Positions 1-13,207 of a stretch of DNA of 64,000 nucleotides are shown here, piece after piece. Under the pieces are notes generated by a model. The model was not told the origin of the DNA. It made no database searches and saw only the letters and a program-made list of their open reading frames with translations. Source of the DNA: Hybos culiciformis (Eukaryota; Arthropoda; Insecta; Diptera; Hybotidae); assembly GCA_964007475.1 (NCBI GenBank), contig OZ023274.1:1736001-1800000 (forward strand). Direction: 5' to 3'. Each line of letters begins with the position of its first letter. Position 1 is the first letter of the stretch. The translations under genes and the position numbers were made by a program.

Positions 1-256
1 CAAATGAATGTTCTTGAATTAAATGGTTTGAAAATATGTTTAGACCTTCATTTTTGTAAGTTTTTGAACACAAAGCACAATGAACTGACAAAGAATTGTT
101 TTCTAAAAAAATTTCACCACATTTATTATCATTTTCAATTTTTATTCCAATTCCCAGTAAAGTTTGTAAATTTTGATCAAAATACGATGGATCGTCAACA
201 ATACTATTCATTTTAATAGCGGCGGAGGCAGATGTTGTTGATTGTGTTGAACACAT
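1..256 (-). CDS. ZF-A: 5' coding exon of a C2H2 zinc-finger protein (partial)
   Basis: The ATG is at 256-254 on the minus strand and the frame stays open for 85 codons to the window edge, so the finger array lies outside. The protein starts with a Ser/Thr/Ala-rich leader, then an acidic stretch, then the motif KCGEIF, and about 14 residues later an atypical finger of the form C-x2-C-x14-H-x4-H near residues 58-80. The same CGEI-plus-finger arrangement occurs at the start of ZF-B, ZF-C and ZF-D in this window, which is the main reason for calling it coding. It is presumably a nuclear DNA-binding regulator; the target cannot be inferred. The family call rests on the N-terminus alone. Confidence 0.72.
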   Translation of the reverse strand, partial: MCSTQSTTSASAAIKMNSIVDDPSYFDQNLQTLLGIGIKIENDNKCGEIFLENNSLSVHCALCSKTYKNEGLNIFSNHLIQEHSF

Positions 257-927
257 AATTTCCTTTAAAATTATTATTATTATTTTTTTTTTAATTAATT
301 ATTAAATTATTTCATTTTATTTTCGAAAACCAATAAATTGATATCCAATTTGGCTGTTCGTCCTGACGGTGGTGTGGTTCCATCAAATAAATTGCATTTA
401 TAAAAAAACATATACCTACACATCAAATCAACTAATCAAAATAGAGAACACCAAGAACACTAAAATAAAAACTGCTTAATTTTTTAGCAGCAGCTCCGAA
501 AATTGAAAATTTCGCTGCTAGTAAGGCGCAGCGACTTAAAATATGATCGCGCCCCGCTGAGTGTCAATCATGTTTCAATCATGTTTCAATAGTCAATTTA
601 GAAATTTATAAAAAAAATAATTTAAATACTACTGGGTTTTTTAATTTTAATTAATAAAAATAAATTGATTTTTAATTAAATTTTAAAAATGTGAAGTAGG
701 TTTACATTTAACCACTAAGCTCCTAGAAGATAGGTTCATTTGACATTGAATTTGTTATTTTTTTTTCAATATTAATTAGTAACCTGATACCAATATTAAT
801 TAGTAACCAGAGTTCTTTAGGAGGTTACTAACCTAACATAACATTCTTTGTATGCAACGAAATACATTTAGGTAGGACCTACACCCATTTATTTTGTTTC
901 AATTTGTACATTTTCCCATTTTAAATA
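257..927. other. Intergenic, upstream of ZF-A (minus) and ZF-B (plus)
   Basis: No gene is seen. It holds a tandem CAATCATGTTT pair near 566-590 and a direct repeat of about 18 bp (core ATTAATTAGTAACC) near 768-808. It is the probable 5' region of ZF-A. Confidence 0.5.
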
Positions 928-3043
928 ATGTATAATTCAAAAATAGAAGTCAAACAAGAAAAATGTTATATACCTATCTGGTGGAGGCGGCAATCAAAAA
1001 TGCGGAGAGATTTTTCTCGACATCAACAGTGTTATGTCAATAAATTGTGTATTATGATCATTAAGTTTTAAATGTTACGAAGCATATTCTAAACATTTAA
1101 TGATAATTGATTTATCATTCAATGATGTTGATAAGACATTTTGTAATGACAAAGTCCAATACTCATCAACTAAATTCTGCGATAATGTGGTAAGCTCCTT
1201 TGAAAGTAACCAACCGAACAACATGAAATTATTAACAAGTGAAATTAATGATAAAAGTAAAAGAGTTGCAAGAGAAAATCTCACCAAAGAGTTCACATTC
1301 TTCAATTCTAAAATAATTTCCATTCAAAAAGATAATATAAAAAATGAATATGAGAATAATGAAGACAAATTGTCCCAAAGTAAAGCTGAAAATAAAAATT
1401 CTAAGTCAAGGATAAAGGTTAAGAAAAAATATGTCAAAGGATAATTATATGAGAAGGCTCCTGAAGGCTTTTGGAGATGTTTCATTTGTGGAGGCACTGT
1501 AGAAACAGAAATGAAAGATGATCATATGAAGACACATAAGAAATTTATTTGTGAAACATGTGGGAAAGGTTTGCGTTTAAATGTTTAGATGTTTTGGATC
1601 TTCTTCAATTTTATTTACAAATGTTATTTTTTTTTTAATTATTTTTAGATTTTGACAAAAAAACTCGTTTTTCAGTTCATGTTTTAAGTCATACAGGGCA
1701 AAAACCATTTAAATGTCGATATTGTAGTAAAACCTTTAATAGCGACCAAAATGTAAAAAATCATGAAAAATTACATTTAAATCTAAAATATCAGGTTAGT
1801 TTACCATAAAATAAGAATTAAAAAATTTTATCTAGGTACAGATACTTATTAAATAAGAAGTATATTATTCTCTAAACCTAAAACAACATATTACCTACAA
1901 TATTATTAATTTTAGTGTAAAATATGTAATGCCAATTTATCATCAAAGAATAATTTATCAACTCACACAAAAAATCATTCATTAACTGAACGAATTCACA
2001 AATGTGATTTGTGTCCAAAGAGTTTTTTAACAAAACGAAAAATGACGGATCATCGCAGTCGGCACAAATTTGAAGGAAAACAATTTCTATGTACACTATG
2101 CCCAAAATCTTTTGCTACAAAGGTATTTTTTTTTCTTAACTTTGATGTTGTGTTGAGTATTATAAATTCTCTATATTTAGAATCTAAAATTTTTATTTTT
2201 CAACTAATTTGCAGTATAATTTAAATGCTCACATCAGATTAACACATAAGGGGGAATATAATTATAAATGTGAATTTTGCGAAAAGGTAATTTTCTGAAA
2301 AGAATTGTAATAAAATAACAATGTTAAGCTGCCTGATAAACATTCTGGCCTTCCTGCTGGTTCATACTCCAATAAATATTATTTAAATTTAATTTATTTG
2401 ACGTTGTTAGAATCAGGCGTCAAGTTCTATAATTAAACTACCGAAAAAAAAGGCTTGAAATCAAATTTTATAGGTAAAAATATTTTTGAGGATATTTTTG
2501 TTATAAATTTGGCCCCTGGAAAAATGTTTATATCTTATTTTGGTATTTATTTGAATTTGAATTGGCTTAGGTTTTATTTGTTGTTAGAAAGAATATTTTT
2601 AAAGAAATTGAGTTACGCTATTTTATTTTAATAAAAATTTCACATAATTTCTGTTTTAGGTTTTCATAAAGCTTTCTGTGAAAAGATCTCACGAATTTTC
2701 ACACACCAGAGTTGGAAATCCGTTTTCTTGTGACATCTGTGAAAAGGTTAAAACATTCTATCTTTAGCTTTAGTTAACAATAAAAAAAATATATTTTTGT
2801 AGGGCTACGCAACAAAAGAAGGCGTTTATACTCATAAAAAACGCTTTCACAAAGAAATTTAATCACTTATTACTTAATATCATTGTGAAAGATGTAACGA
2901 AACGTTAAGCCAAAGTTATGAACTTTATGTTGAGCGTTGTCGTAAACATTGAGGAAAATAAATTTGTCTGCAAAAATTGTCCAGATAGATTTGATTCAGA
3001 TAAAAAATTGAAAATGCACACAAGAGTTGTGCATAATTTATAA
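928..3043 (+). pseudogene. ZF-B: decayed C2H2 zinc-finger gene
   Basis: A paralogue of ZF-A/C/D with its splice structure intact but its frame broken. The family motif KCGEIFL is readable near 998-1018. The first finger is interrupted by TGA at 1055-1057, exactly where the second Cys (TGT) of CxxC is expected. A second in-frame stop, TAA at 1442-1444, precedes the first standard finger. Exons ending at 1568, then 1649-1794, 1916-2122, 2215-2286, 2660-2746 and 2803-2862 join in phase across good GT/AG sites and encode eight well-formed fingers. The frame stops at TAA 2860-2862. Beyond it lie two more finger remnants to about 3043, the first with its first His replaced by Glu and the second displaced by a 1-nt shift. 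The fragment from an ATG near 928 to the CGEI motif also needs a frame change. Alternatives: sequencing errors, or a truncated short protein beginning at a later ATG. Confidence 0.78.
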
Positions 3044-3392
3044 TGCCAATGAAGTTTTTTATAACAAAATCTTTGAAATATGAATGAAAGTAATAAATAC
3101 ATAATATACATATATTTCGATTGATTAATTTTTGCAATTCGTGTGATGTAATCTATATTGTATTTGGCTTGAACTCATTTTCCATTCTAAAGACAGTGAC
3201 TAAAATATTGATATACATTTTTTTTTCATTAATTATGAAATATTAATTATATTTTTTGTAATTAAATATTTTTATTTTTATATTTACAATCTTTTTAAAT
3301 ATATTTTCTAGCTTTATACTTGTTTTAATATATTTGGATAATTAAAGTAGTATGTAAATATATTATAATCGTCATACTGAATATTATGATCA
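3044..3392. other. Intergenic, 3' ends of ZF-B and BLOC1S2
   Basis: Very AT-rich with no coding signal. It contains the convergent 3' ends of the ZF-B remnant and of BLOC1S2. Confidence 0.5.
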
Positions 3393-3931
3393 TTAATTTT
3401 TCTTCTCGTTCTGTTGCTGGATAAGCACTTTGAATTTGTTTTCAAGGGCCACGGTATATGCATCTAAAATTCAATAAATTAATGCCTTTAAGCTATATTT
3501 TCCTTATAAATTACCTAATTTATAACTAGCAGCTTCTAGCTTATCTACAGTTTCTTCAATATCGTCTATTTGATTAAATAAGGGCTTCTAAAAAAAATAA
3601 TTAAAACTAGATTTATAATATTTTTAATTTGAACACATACCAATTCTTCCATTTTAATTTTAATATCTTCAGTTGACTTTTCTAAATTTTCAGCAATTTG
3701 TTTCATGTCAGAATATTTGGATATAGTGACACGATTCATGTCTTCAAGTAATTTATAATCCTCTAATGGTCCATTCAATTCATTTATAATATATGCTTCA
3801 GTTTTCTTAAACATTTTTGTGGCCAATCTACTCAAATTTGGGTCATGAGGATCAAGACCTTCAAAAGAATCTCGACTACTTGTTGATAAATTACCCCGAA
3901 TTGGAGAATTAAGTAAATCACTTTCATCCAT
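3393..3931 (-). CDS. BLOC1S2: Biogenesis of lysosome-related organelles complex 1 subunit 2
   Basis: Three exons (3931-3641, 3587-3515, 3463-3393) give 144 residues. The family core is clear: a Met-Phe-Lys-Lys-Thr-Glu-Ala helix, then EDYKLLEDMN (about residue 58), then a C-terminal coiled coil with IEETVDKLEAASYKLDAY. This matches BLOC1S2, a small helical subunit of BLOC-1 and BORC, which act in endosome-to-lysosome-related-organelle traffic and lysosome positioning. The N-terminus of about 35 residues, rich in Ser and Asp, is family-typical low complexity. The start is the first ATG of the open frame. The gene is divergent from TACO1, separated by 755 bp. Confidence 0.93.
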
Positions 3932-4686
3932 TGTTAAAGCGCTCTTTTTGTCCTTAAAAAATTAATCACAATTTAAATTCCAGATACAAGATAAGATTAA
4001 CAATATTAATGTGAATTAAATTAATAAGGCCTTACCTCTATTCCTTCTGTAGGTAATATAATATATACATATAATTTTCTATAATTCTATTAATTTGATT
4101 AGGAATCAAAGCATAGGCAAAACGGAAGTTTGAAGCTGAAATTTGTAATGATGCAGATAGGTCTCCGCTTTATGTGTAGTCATTCAAAAAAAGTTATAGG
4201 TATATCCTCTTTAATAAATATTAAAATTTATATGACCGGGATGTCGATTTCATAGAAAATTATTTCGCTGTAAATTTTAGGATGCTTTACTATTTAGCTT
4301 ATTTAGAAAAAAATATTTCAAAAACTATTTTTTTGTTTTGAACCAGAACGTTGAAATCAAATATATATGTATTTATGGTTTGCTCAGCAAAGCAATACTG
4401 TACTACCCGACTACCGTCGTCGTAAATAATCTATGCAACCCAAAAAAAAACATATGACGATTGACAGAATTCTTTAATATGTCAGTAAATTGAAGTTTTT
4501 TTTGTTGTAGGTAGATAATTCATTTTTTTATCTTTTATTTTCTTTATTGATTGAACCATTTTTTGCCGTATTTGATTTGGTGTCATAAATAAATTCGAGA
4601 ATTTTATCGACGAAACCAATAAAAAATAATTTTAATCGACGAAACAAATATATACATACGTAGATAGATTATTTAAAATCAAAAAA
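3932..4686. other. Divergent promoter region of BLOC1S2 and TACO1
   Basis: No gene is seen. It must contain both 5' UTRs. No recognisable TATA or transposon end was found. Confidence 0.45.
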
Positions 4687-5962
4687 ATGATTTCTTTCAT
4701 AAATTCAAGATTCAGCAATGCAATGAATAGAAGATATTTATTTAATTCGTCTTCTATATATTCAAATTTAATTTATTTAATGCCGGTATCATGGCTACAC
4801 AGAAGTATTATCGATTTGGCTGGTCATTCAAAATGGGCTAATATCAGGCACATAAAAGGTAAGGCATGCAATTTGACTTTTTTCTATTGAATGGTAGATA
4901 AGATAGGCAATGCAGTTATAAAGGTTTTATACTAAAGTGAATCTTACCCTAAATCTAATGATAAATGCCTTCAACTTATAATCATACTCTGGATATTCCA
5001 AATATTACTGCTATAACCAAGCTTAGTATTGCTTTAAAGTTGTCTCGAAACCTTTGCGCTACTCAGCTTTATTTAAGCATTTAATATTATGTGAAGTTAT
5101 TATAATTTTTAGCTTTGAAGGATGGACAGCGTGCTTCTGCGTTCACAAAATACTCTAGACAAATTAGAATGGCTATTCAAGAAGGTGGTTCCTCAAATCC
5201 AAATATGAATTCAAATCTAAGAAATGTTATAGATCAAGCTTTAAAAAATAATATGCCAATGGGTTCTATTCAAAGCTCGATAAAAAAAATTGAAGCTAGT
5301 AAGACTCAATTGAAAAAACATGTTCTAGAAATTCGTGCTTTAAATAAAATTTTTATGGTAGTATTAGTGTACACGGAAAATTTACCAAATTTTAAAATGA
5401 ATTTAGCTCCAATTTTAAAGAAATCTGGGTAAATAACTAAATTAAAACTTTCATTCGTTTTTTTAACTTTTTTTCCTTGTCTCAATTTTCCTTTTTCAGG
5501 GCAGCCTACTTAGACGTAAAACATTTATTCGATGAAAATGGCTTAATTGAAACGAAAATAAATGATTCTTTGAATTCCAAATCCGCCAAAGAATTAGAAG
5601 ATATATGCACTGAAAATGCAATTGAATGTGGAGCTGAAGAAGTTGAAATTCTTAATAAAGAACAAGGATTAGTAAATGTTAGTAAAGGGAAAATACATAC
5701 ATAGTTCTTCATAAACAAAGCAAATTTAATCACATTTTATTTTGTTTTTTAGTTTCTTTGTAATCCAATTGAATTGAATAGAATATCCGAAGAATTGAAG
5801 AACAAAGGATATTCCATTGAAAATTCGGAACATATGTTTGTAGCGAAGAAATCAGTAAAAATATCTGAGCAAGATTATAATTTGTATCAACAATTTATTG
5901 AAAAACTGAGAGCTGTTGATGGTGTTGAAGAAATTTTTGATAATTTAGATTTAATTAGCTAG
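4687..5962 (+). CDS. TACO1: Translational activator of cytochrome c oxidase I, mitochondrial (YebC family)
   Basis: Four exons (4687-4858, 5113-5428, 5500-5677, 5753-5962) give 291 residues. The first 44 residues are rich in Arg, Ser and Asn with few acidic residues, as in a mitochondrial presequence. They are followed by AGHSKWANIRHIK (from residue 45), the hallmark start of YebC/TACO1 proteins, then the AFTKYSRQIRMAIQEGG and VIDQALKNNMP segments and the C-terminal domain with FLCNPIELNRISEEL. TACO1 binds mitochondrial COX1 mRNA or the mitoribosome and promotes COX1 translation. All junctions keep frame (phases 1, 2, 0). The middle of exon 2 is more divergent than usual for the family. Confidence 0.94.
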
Positions 5963-7895
5963 CTGTTTTGTTTTTGAAAAATAATTCTTTCATTAAAATT
6001 GATTAGTTTCAAAAACAAGATTACCTAGGTACTATAAAATAAAATTTCATTTCATTCGAATCATAAGAAGGAAATTGTATTTTAATTATATTTTACAATT
6101 CTTTTCTTGGTAGGTAGATAGTCGGTGAAAAAATTGGTATCTACTTCAAATGATGATTTTTGTTTAAAACTATTCATCTTCTACATTTTTCTACAATCAA
6201 ATTCAATAATACCTATCTATTGAATTTTCGTTAAAAAACTGAAATATTTTTTCAGAAATTTAGGTTGGTAACTACCGTAGGTATTAAATTCATACAAAAT
6301 TTCAGTAAGATATTTACAATCCAATTCCTCTCTTAAGTGCCTACTTATCTAGCCAGGTAGACACTACCTATATAAGGTATAGGTATAGGTACCTACATTA
6401 CTTACCTCCAATGGAATCGTAATAAATAATAATCACCCAGAATCCAGATTTATTGCCTAAGTTTTGGGTATCGTTTTAATTTTGATTTCAATTTTTATAA
6501 AACCACTAAAAAAGAATAGAGATGTAGATATATAATTATTTTAAATTTATCAATTTAAAAAATTAAAATTTAAAACAAAATTAAAAAAATGTATTATGAT
6601 TGATTTAATAAAAATCCATCGACTATTGGTCGGTTCGGTTTTTCTTTCTCTTCACTCTGCTGCACCAAACCAGTAAACAAAAACAAACAATTTCATTCTA
6701 TTTTTTTGTTTTCAAATTTGAAAGTTCATTAAAGGTACACATGCCGGAACTTCGGACGCAGCTAAGTGATGCGAACGTTAGCAATCGACTTGGTATTCAA
6801 AAAATGCAAAAGCTAAATTTGTGGTGACTACATGCTATACGGCTTGGCTTGGTATCTGAAAAGTGTGAACAATTTTTCAGCGACAGCGATTAAATAATTC
6901 TTTAATATTAATTAATAATTTATTAATATATTATGTATCTCCTTTAATTCACAAGGGATTATGATTTTTTTTCTTCTTGTTTTAACGAATATTATAATTT
7001 TAGATATAATGATAAAATGCAATTTTTTTTTTCAGAATTCTTCATATCTAGGAATTTTAAAGAATTTTTTTTCAGACATTTATAGGACATTTATGCCAAA
7101 CAAGTTGACATTATCGACTTGCTTGACTTGTTTTCAATTTTCTGAATGATTTACAGTTTGTTTACACAGTTAATAATAAATGATATTTTTTTCGCCGTTC
7201 GGTCGTTTTTGCTTAATTTTTTAAATAATTTTAAATTTAAATATTTGAAAACAATTTTAAATTTAAATATTTGAAAACAATTTTAATTTTATTTTGAATA
7301 TTAATTTTGAATTCATAATCATAAATAATAAAGTATTCAAGAACTAATTAGTATTGTTGGTAGCGGCGGTCGTTTAAAATACAATAAGTAGGAATTAACA
7401 AAAGAATTCTTCAAATTCTATATTCTTTTTAAAATAAAAAATTAAAAGGTAAAAAACATTATTAAATAGAGAATTTGTCGGCTGAATTCTTTCTTGCTAC
7501 ATTTACTCAATTTTTCTTATTTTTTGTCTCAAGAGTTGGAAATTAAGGTTTTTAAGATCAATCCGATTTTCCCTATGTTTCTTCTAAGCTAATTTTCATT
7601 TTTGAATTTGCAAAAAAAATCGAGTATACCTATCTACCTACAACATTCGAGAAATAGGTATATGGCGCCCTGGTGCATAACAAATTAAGCAATTTCTCAA
7701 AATTTCAAAAAATTCTGTCTTGAAAGATTTTTTTTTAATAACCAACAACAAAAGAATAAGTAAAAGAAAACTCAGTCAAAGAATTATGAAAAAAACAATA
7801 TAATATGTACTGTGTATACTCGTAAAAAAATATTCAATAATTTTTAATTTATTTTAATTTTAGTTTGCATACCTATCTAATTAGGCCTAGTACAA
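5963..7895. other. Intergenic between TACO1 and separase
   Basis: About 1.9 kb without a gene. It holds CCTA/TAGG-type repeats around 6340-6400 and a tandem duplication of about 28 bp (core AAATATTTGAAAACAATTTT) at 7229-7285. Short ORFs here have no coding character. The separase 5' UTR probably occupies the last part. Confidence 0.5.
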
Positions 7896-9952
7896 ATGGA
7901 TGAAAATATTGTCTTGTTAAAAAAATTATGGGAAAGTTCAGCATTAACACCAACACCAGAAATAAGAAATTTATTATTAAAATGTGCCAATGATTTTTAT
8001 TTAAAAAATGAATATTTATCATCAATTTTTTGTCATATTAATTCTTTGTGCATTCAATTTGAATCGAAAAATTTTTTTAATAATTCAAAATTGAAATATC
8101 ACAATTGTCCATTGGATGATTTAACTGAATTAAATAGAATATTTAATAAAAAATTCTCTGAATCAAAAATGAGTAATAATTTTAAAAACAATCCATTGTT
8201 ATCACATGCTAAAAATTTATTTAATGAAAATTTAAAAAAATCAACAACGGTTAATAGTAATAATCAAAAATTAATACCAAAAAAAACATTTGATTTAAAT
8301 ATTTTAAATGAAATGGAAAAACTTATAAATTATTGTCAAAAATTACCAAAAGAATGGCGTATTATACAGATTATTAAAAATTATAATCCAAAATTAACAA
8401 ATTCACTTGATGATAACTTTTTATCACATAATTGTTCAATTTTTTTCATTATTTTGAGACATGAGCGTAGCTCAGATTATCCAATGCCAATTACAATTAA
8501 AATTAATATAAGTGATAAGGTTTTTGAAAATTTTGCAACAATAAGACGAGAATTTAAGGAGGCGTTTGCCTCTATTAATGATAAAGATCGTGAAGAACAA
8601 AAAAAATTTAATGAAAATATGAATAAATTTAATGAAAAAATCTCTAAAACAATCGAATTGTTGTGTCAAGATTTAGGTCCACTTATAAGGCTATTAAAAA
8701 ATGATTATTCAAATAAAATTGAGAATGAAAATTTTAAAGAAATTGATGAATTCTGTGATAAATTTGATTTAAACGATTATGATCGAGTTTTACTAAGCTT
8801 ATTGTTGGCCAATGGTGAACATTTTTTCACTGAAGAAATTGAAAAAATTTTATGTTATTTAGATGCAAGGAAAACAGAAAAATTTAGAATTCAATTGAAA
8901 AAATTTTTACAAAATAATTATTTGAAATACCATAAATATAATGAAAACCCATGTTTATTAATTATCGATGAAATGTTAGATCATTTTCCTTGGGAATTGT
9001 TAAATGTAAAATATGAAATATGCAGGTAAAAATTAACAAATTAATAAGTGAATTTTATTTTTGTGGAATTGATAATACAATTAGATAATACCCCTTGAAA
9101 AAAACAATCGTTAACATTTAAATAAAATTATTTATTTTAAATTAATTGAATTAATTGAAATTCTTGAAAGTTTAACATCCAGTAGACAAAATTAAAAATC
9201 TGTGCATTTATTTTATTTTTAGATTATCATCATTTAAAATTCTTCAGGCACTTTATGATAAATTCAGTTTAAATATAATTGATGGATATCTGGAATGCAA
9301 TGTCAGTTCGGCAAATGTTCTTCTTAATCCAGAAAGTAATTTAAATGCCATGGAAAAACGAATGTTAACAATATTTAAACATTTTTATCCTAATTGGAAT
9401 TATACACGATCTCAAATTCCAAAATCAGAAGAATTAATGGATTTACTTTCAAGTAACGATTTGTTTATTTATTGCGGTCATGGAAGTTGTATGAGGTTTA
9501 TTAAATCCAATAGATATTTAAAACCATTGAATAAAACTATAGTATTTTTATTTGGCTGTGAATCTGCTAAATTAAAATCTAGTTGTGGATTATATAGTGA
9601 ATTTAAAGGTGAACATTTATATTTTCATGCTGGATTATGCCCAGTAGTTATTGGATGCAACAATGTTGTTTTTGATTTTCAAATGGACTTAATGTCATCC
9701 GAATTGATAACTAGATGGGTTAAGAGTGATAAATCAAATGATGAATTTATAAATTTAGATGTAGTGCTATGGAAAAAGGGTACTTTGAAATTCACTGATA
9801 ACGAAAATAAAAATTATGTTTTTTCGGCAGAAAGGAGAGATTCCAAACTTGGTCAAGTTTTGTCAGATATTAGAAATAATTCTTCTACATATTCTAGTAA
9901 AGTAACATTAGTTTATAGAGGAATCCCCGTAATTTGTACAAATAATAATTGA
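7896..9952 (+). CDS. Sse: Separase (peptidase C50), short fly-type
   Basis: Two exons (7896-9025, 9223-9952) join as AG|A and give 619 residues. The C-terminal caspase-like domain is intact: catalytic His463 in YCGHGS and catalytic Cys489 in FGCESAK, preceded by FPWEL, the conserved start of the separase death domain. Separase cleaves cohesin kleisin at anaphase onset and is held inactive by securin. The length is close to Drosophila Sse (about 630 residues) and far below vertebrate separase (about 2100). In flies the missing N-terminal part is supplied by a separate protein, Three rows; this is why I expect a Thr-like partner elsewhere. The start ATG is the first in the open frame and is preceded by an AT-rich leader. 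Confidence 0.95.
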
Positions 9953-10315
9953 AGCATTCTAAATTTGTACTCGTTTCTTTTTTAGAAGAAAAACAAAAAC
10001 CAATTAAAATATTTAAGTATTTAAAAGGTCTCAGATAGAGATTTGGTAAAAAGGATATATTTCAAAAATACTTTAGGTTCAGTAATATTTGTTAATTATA
10101 ACTCATGTTCACGTCATTGTTTAATCTATTTTTTTGTATTTGATTATTTTTATTAATTTTTTTTTTCATTAATTTTGTTTATTAATTCGTCTTTATATAT
10201 TTATTTTAATTTATTTGTTCCACAGTGTATTAAATTACAGCTCAAGGATTACAATTACATAATTTAAGTTTTGTGAAATACTTGAAATAGGTGTTAATTA
10301 AAAAAAAATTTAAAA
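9953..10315. other. Convergent 3' region of separase and fused
   Basis: About 360 bp of AT-rich sequence holding both 3' UTRs. Nothing else is seen. Confidence 0.5.
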
Positions 10316-13207
10316 TTAGGAATAAAATGAAAATTGTTTTAATTCATTTAATAAACTCTCAGCTTCAATTCGAACTAATTCACATTCATCATTATTTGCT
10401 AAGTCTTCAAAAATTACTCGTACCATGGAATTGGAGCTCCAAATATTTTGTAAACTGCTTAAACTAAATCGGCCAAGTAATCTAAATAATTTACATATTC
10501 TTGCTATTAGTTTCTTACATTTACAGCTCTTAATCAGAGAAATTAAATCAAATTTTTTTTCGAAAATAATATTTTCTACTAATTCAGCATTTTCAGGGCT
10601 TGATATCAATACGCAACAAAATAAACCGAAAATGTTATTTTTTATTCTGGCCGTTTTTTCTAGTTTAGTATTTAATAAATTTAAAAATAGATCATTAGGT
10701 GTCAAAATCAGCATAGCATCACAGAATTGAAAAAGAAATCTCTCATTTAAATGAACTAGATGACAAACAACTTCAAATATTACATCCAAAGTGTTTATTT
10801 CATAAAATTTTAACTCATCTATTGACCTTAGATTGCTTAAGGAATCTTCTGCTATATCACTAGTTATCAATTTTGATGCATAAATTAAATTGGGAATTAC
10901 TTTGACTTCAATAAAAATTGTTTTGATTAAATCTGGACCGCCAAGAAGTAACGGTAATATTAGAAGTTTAGAAATTGATTCATAAATGGGTCCAGCTTTT
11001 GAGTTTCTTAAAGGTGCAACTATAATACTAACAAAATTATGCTGTTTCATTGAATCAAAATCACCATCTAAAATTTCTTGCATAGAACGATTTAAAAAAG
11101 CAAGCCACTCCTCATTTTCGATAGGTGGCGACTCTGAATCACAGGATGAGTCCCACCCTGGTGGAAGGCATGGTGGAGTATTTTTAGAAACGGTTAATTC
11201 TGTTGATATTTTAGTTCCAATTTTGTGTTGTCTATTATCTTCGTCTGCAAAACGTTTTTCATTATTTCGATCACTTAGTCTAAGAGAAAAATTCTCCAAA
11301 TTTTGACTAAGTTTTCGTTTTTCAAGTTCCTTATTTCGTGATGATGTTGATGATGTTGCTGCAGTGATTTTCATTGATTTCAATTCAGAATCCTCGGGGA
11401 AATTATCCGCAAAATTTGTAATTATTAAATTTCCGTTTCCTGAAACTTTACACATATTTTCTACAAGAGTAATTCTTTTTTCAACAAAAGGCAGCTTTGC
11501 TGCTTTGTCGAAAGGGACAGCATATTGAAGATTCTCATCATCTGTTTCTAAATTTTCGATATCACTTTGTAAAATTGCATTGATACTATCTTTAGATGAT
11601 GACAAGGCATTTTCTTGATTTACTTTCTTTTCAGATGTATTTTTTGCTGAAAAATCTTGTTTACTCGAGTTTCCAATCAAAACAGGTTCAGTTATTTTAC
11701 AATTTTTTGGAATGTTCAATTTTTCATCAACAAATGGATGGCACAAAATTTGTGCCCAAGATATTCGTAAGACCGGATTTTTTTCTAGAAAACCTTGCAA
11801 AAGTGATACACATTCATTCGAAATAAAACTTGGCCATTTTACGTCTTCATCTTGTACAAGTCGAAGTAAAGGTCCAATTGATATTGCTGTAAAAGGTGGT
11901 GATCCAACCAAACACTCATAAATTATACAACCCAATGACCAAAGGTCTGCTTGGTGATCATAGGGTTTACCTGCCATAATTTCTGGTGCCATGTACAAGG
12001 GAGTACCCTAAAAATTTAATAAAATTAGATAGAATTCTTATTGATATGATTCAGATATTATAACTGCCCGGGGTTCAATCATATGATCCCGAAAATCAAA
12101 AATTTAAATAATTATTATAAAATAAATGCAGTATTTATTTACCTTAATCGATGTCAGAAATTCCGTTTTCATTGTCATATTTCTGGCCAAACCAAAATCA
12201 CACAGCTTCGGCAATAATTTTTCATCTAACAATACATTTTGTGGTTTTAAGTCACGATGTAGAATTCTGTTTGCATGCAAATAATACAAAGCTGATATCA
12301 GATGACCTAAAATAAAATACTTATTAATTACAAGAAAGTATTTAATCTGATATTTAATATCAAAAGGGATAATATTGTAACCTGATAAAATTTGAACTTC
12401 ATTCTCAGTTATAGTGCCATTTTTACATAAATAACGATGTAAATCAATTTGACAATATTCTGTTATTAAAAATAATTCATTTTTTGTTTCAAATGATTCA
12501 TAAATTTTTATTATATTTAAATGATCAAGTCTAGCTTGAATATTACATTCACGTCGAAGATTTTTTAAGTCTTTTTTTGGAAATTGTCCACGCTAAAAAA
12601 AAAAAGAAATACCTAATTAAATACATACAAAATTAAACAATTTAAAATAACTATTACACAAATTAACTACTTTTTCTTAAATTTTAGAAATTATAATAAG
12701 AATAAGGTTTCAATATCTTCAGCGTCGTCGGTTTAATTTTACGAACAATTAAAGCTTTTTCATCGGATGTTCAGAATCTGATTTTGACAATAATTCTAAT
12801 GAAGGTCCAATTTAGCCACTAATTTTACTGACCATCCTGAACACAAGTAGGTAGGAAGGTAACACACAACTAACTTTTAGACTAAAATTAGGCAAATCTA
12901 TGAATTTATGTTGCTTTTGGGAAGTTAGTTTGATTAACTTAACTTACTTTCGAATCTAACAGGATCCCAAATTTTAAAAGTATGAAATTAAATCTACGTT
13001 TGAAGAGAATATGTGGCTACTTAATACCCATTTATATAACTATAAAATTTAATAGAAAAATATGTTAGCAAATTGATGATAATGTTTACTTACTTGTTTG
13101 GAAATCACTTTTATTGCCACTGTTTTACAATCTGATTTCTTAATTGCCTTATAGACTCTCCCAAATGAGCCCTCACCAATTAGAGAATTAACTTTATATT
13201 TATCCAT
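10316..13207 (-). CDS. fu: Serine/threonine kinase Fused (STK36 family), Hedgehog pathway
   Basis: Four exons (13207-13094, 12592-12382, 12306-12143, 12007-10316) give 726 residues. The N-terminal kinase domain is complete: glycine loop IGEGSFG (10-16), VAIK Lys33, alphaC Glu53 in NLRRE, catalytic HRD with Asp127, DFG at 145-147, and GTPLYMAPE, a Fused/ULK-like activation-segment end. [10 protein letters not shown] after the Lys is characteristic of Fused. The C-terminal 400 residues are a low-complexity Ser/Asn linker followed by a helical region like the Fused regulatory domain, which in flies binds the kinesin-like scaffold Costal-2. Fused transmits the Smoothened signal to Gli/Ci. It is slightly shorter than Drosophila Fused (about 805 residues). 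Confidence 0.95.
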
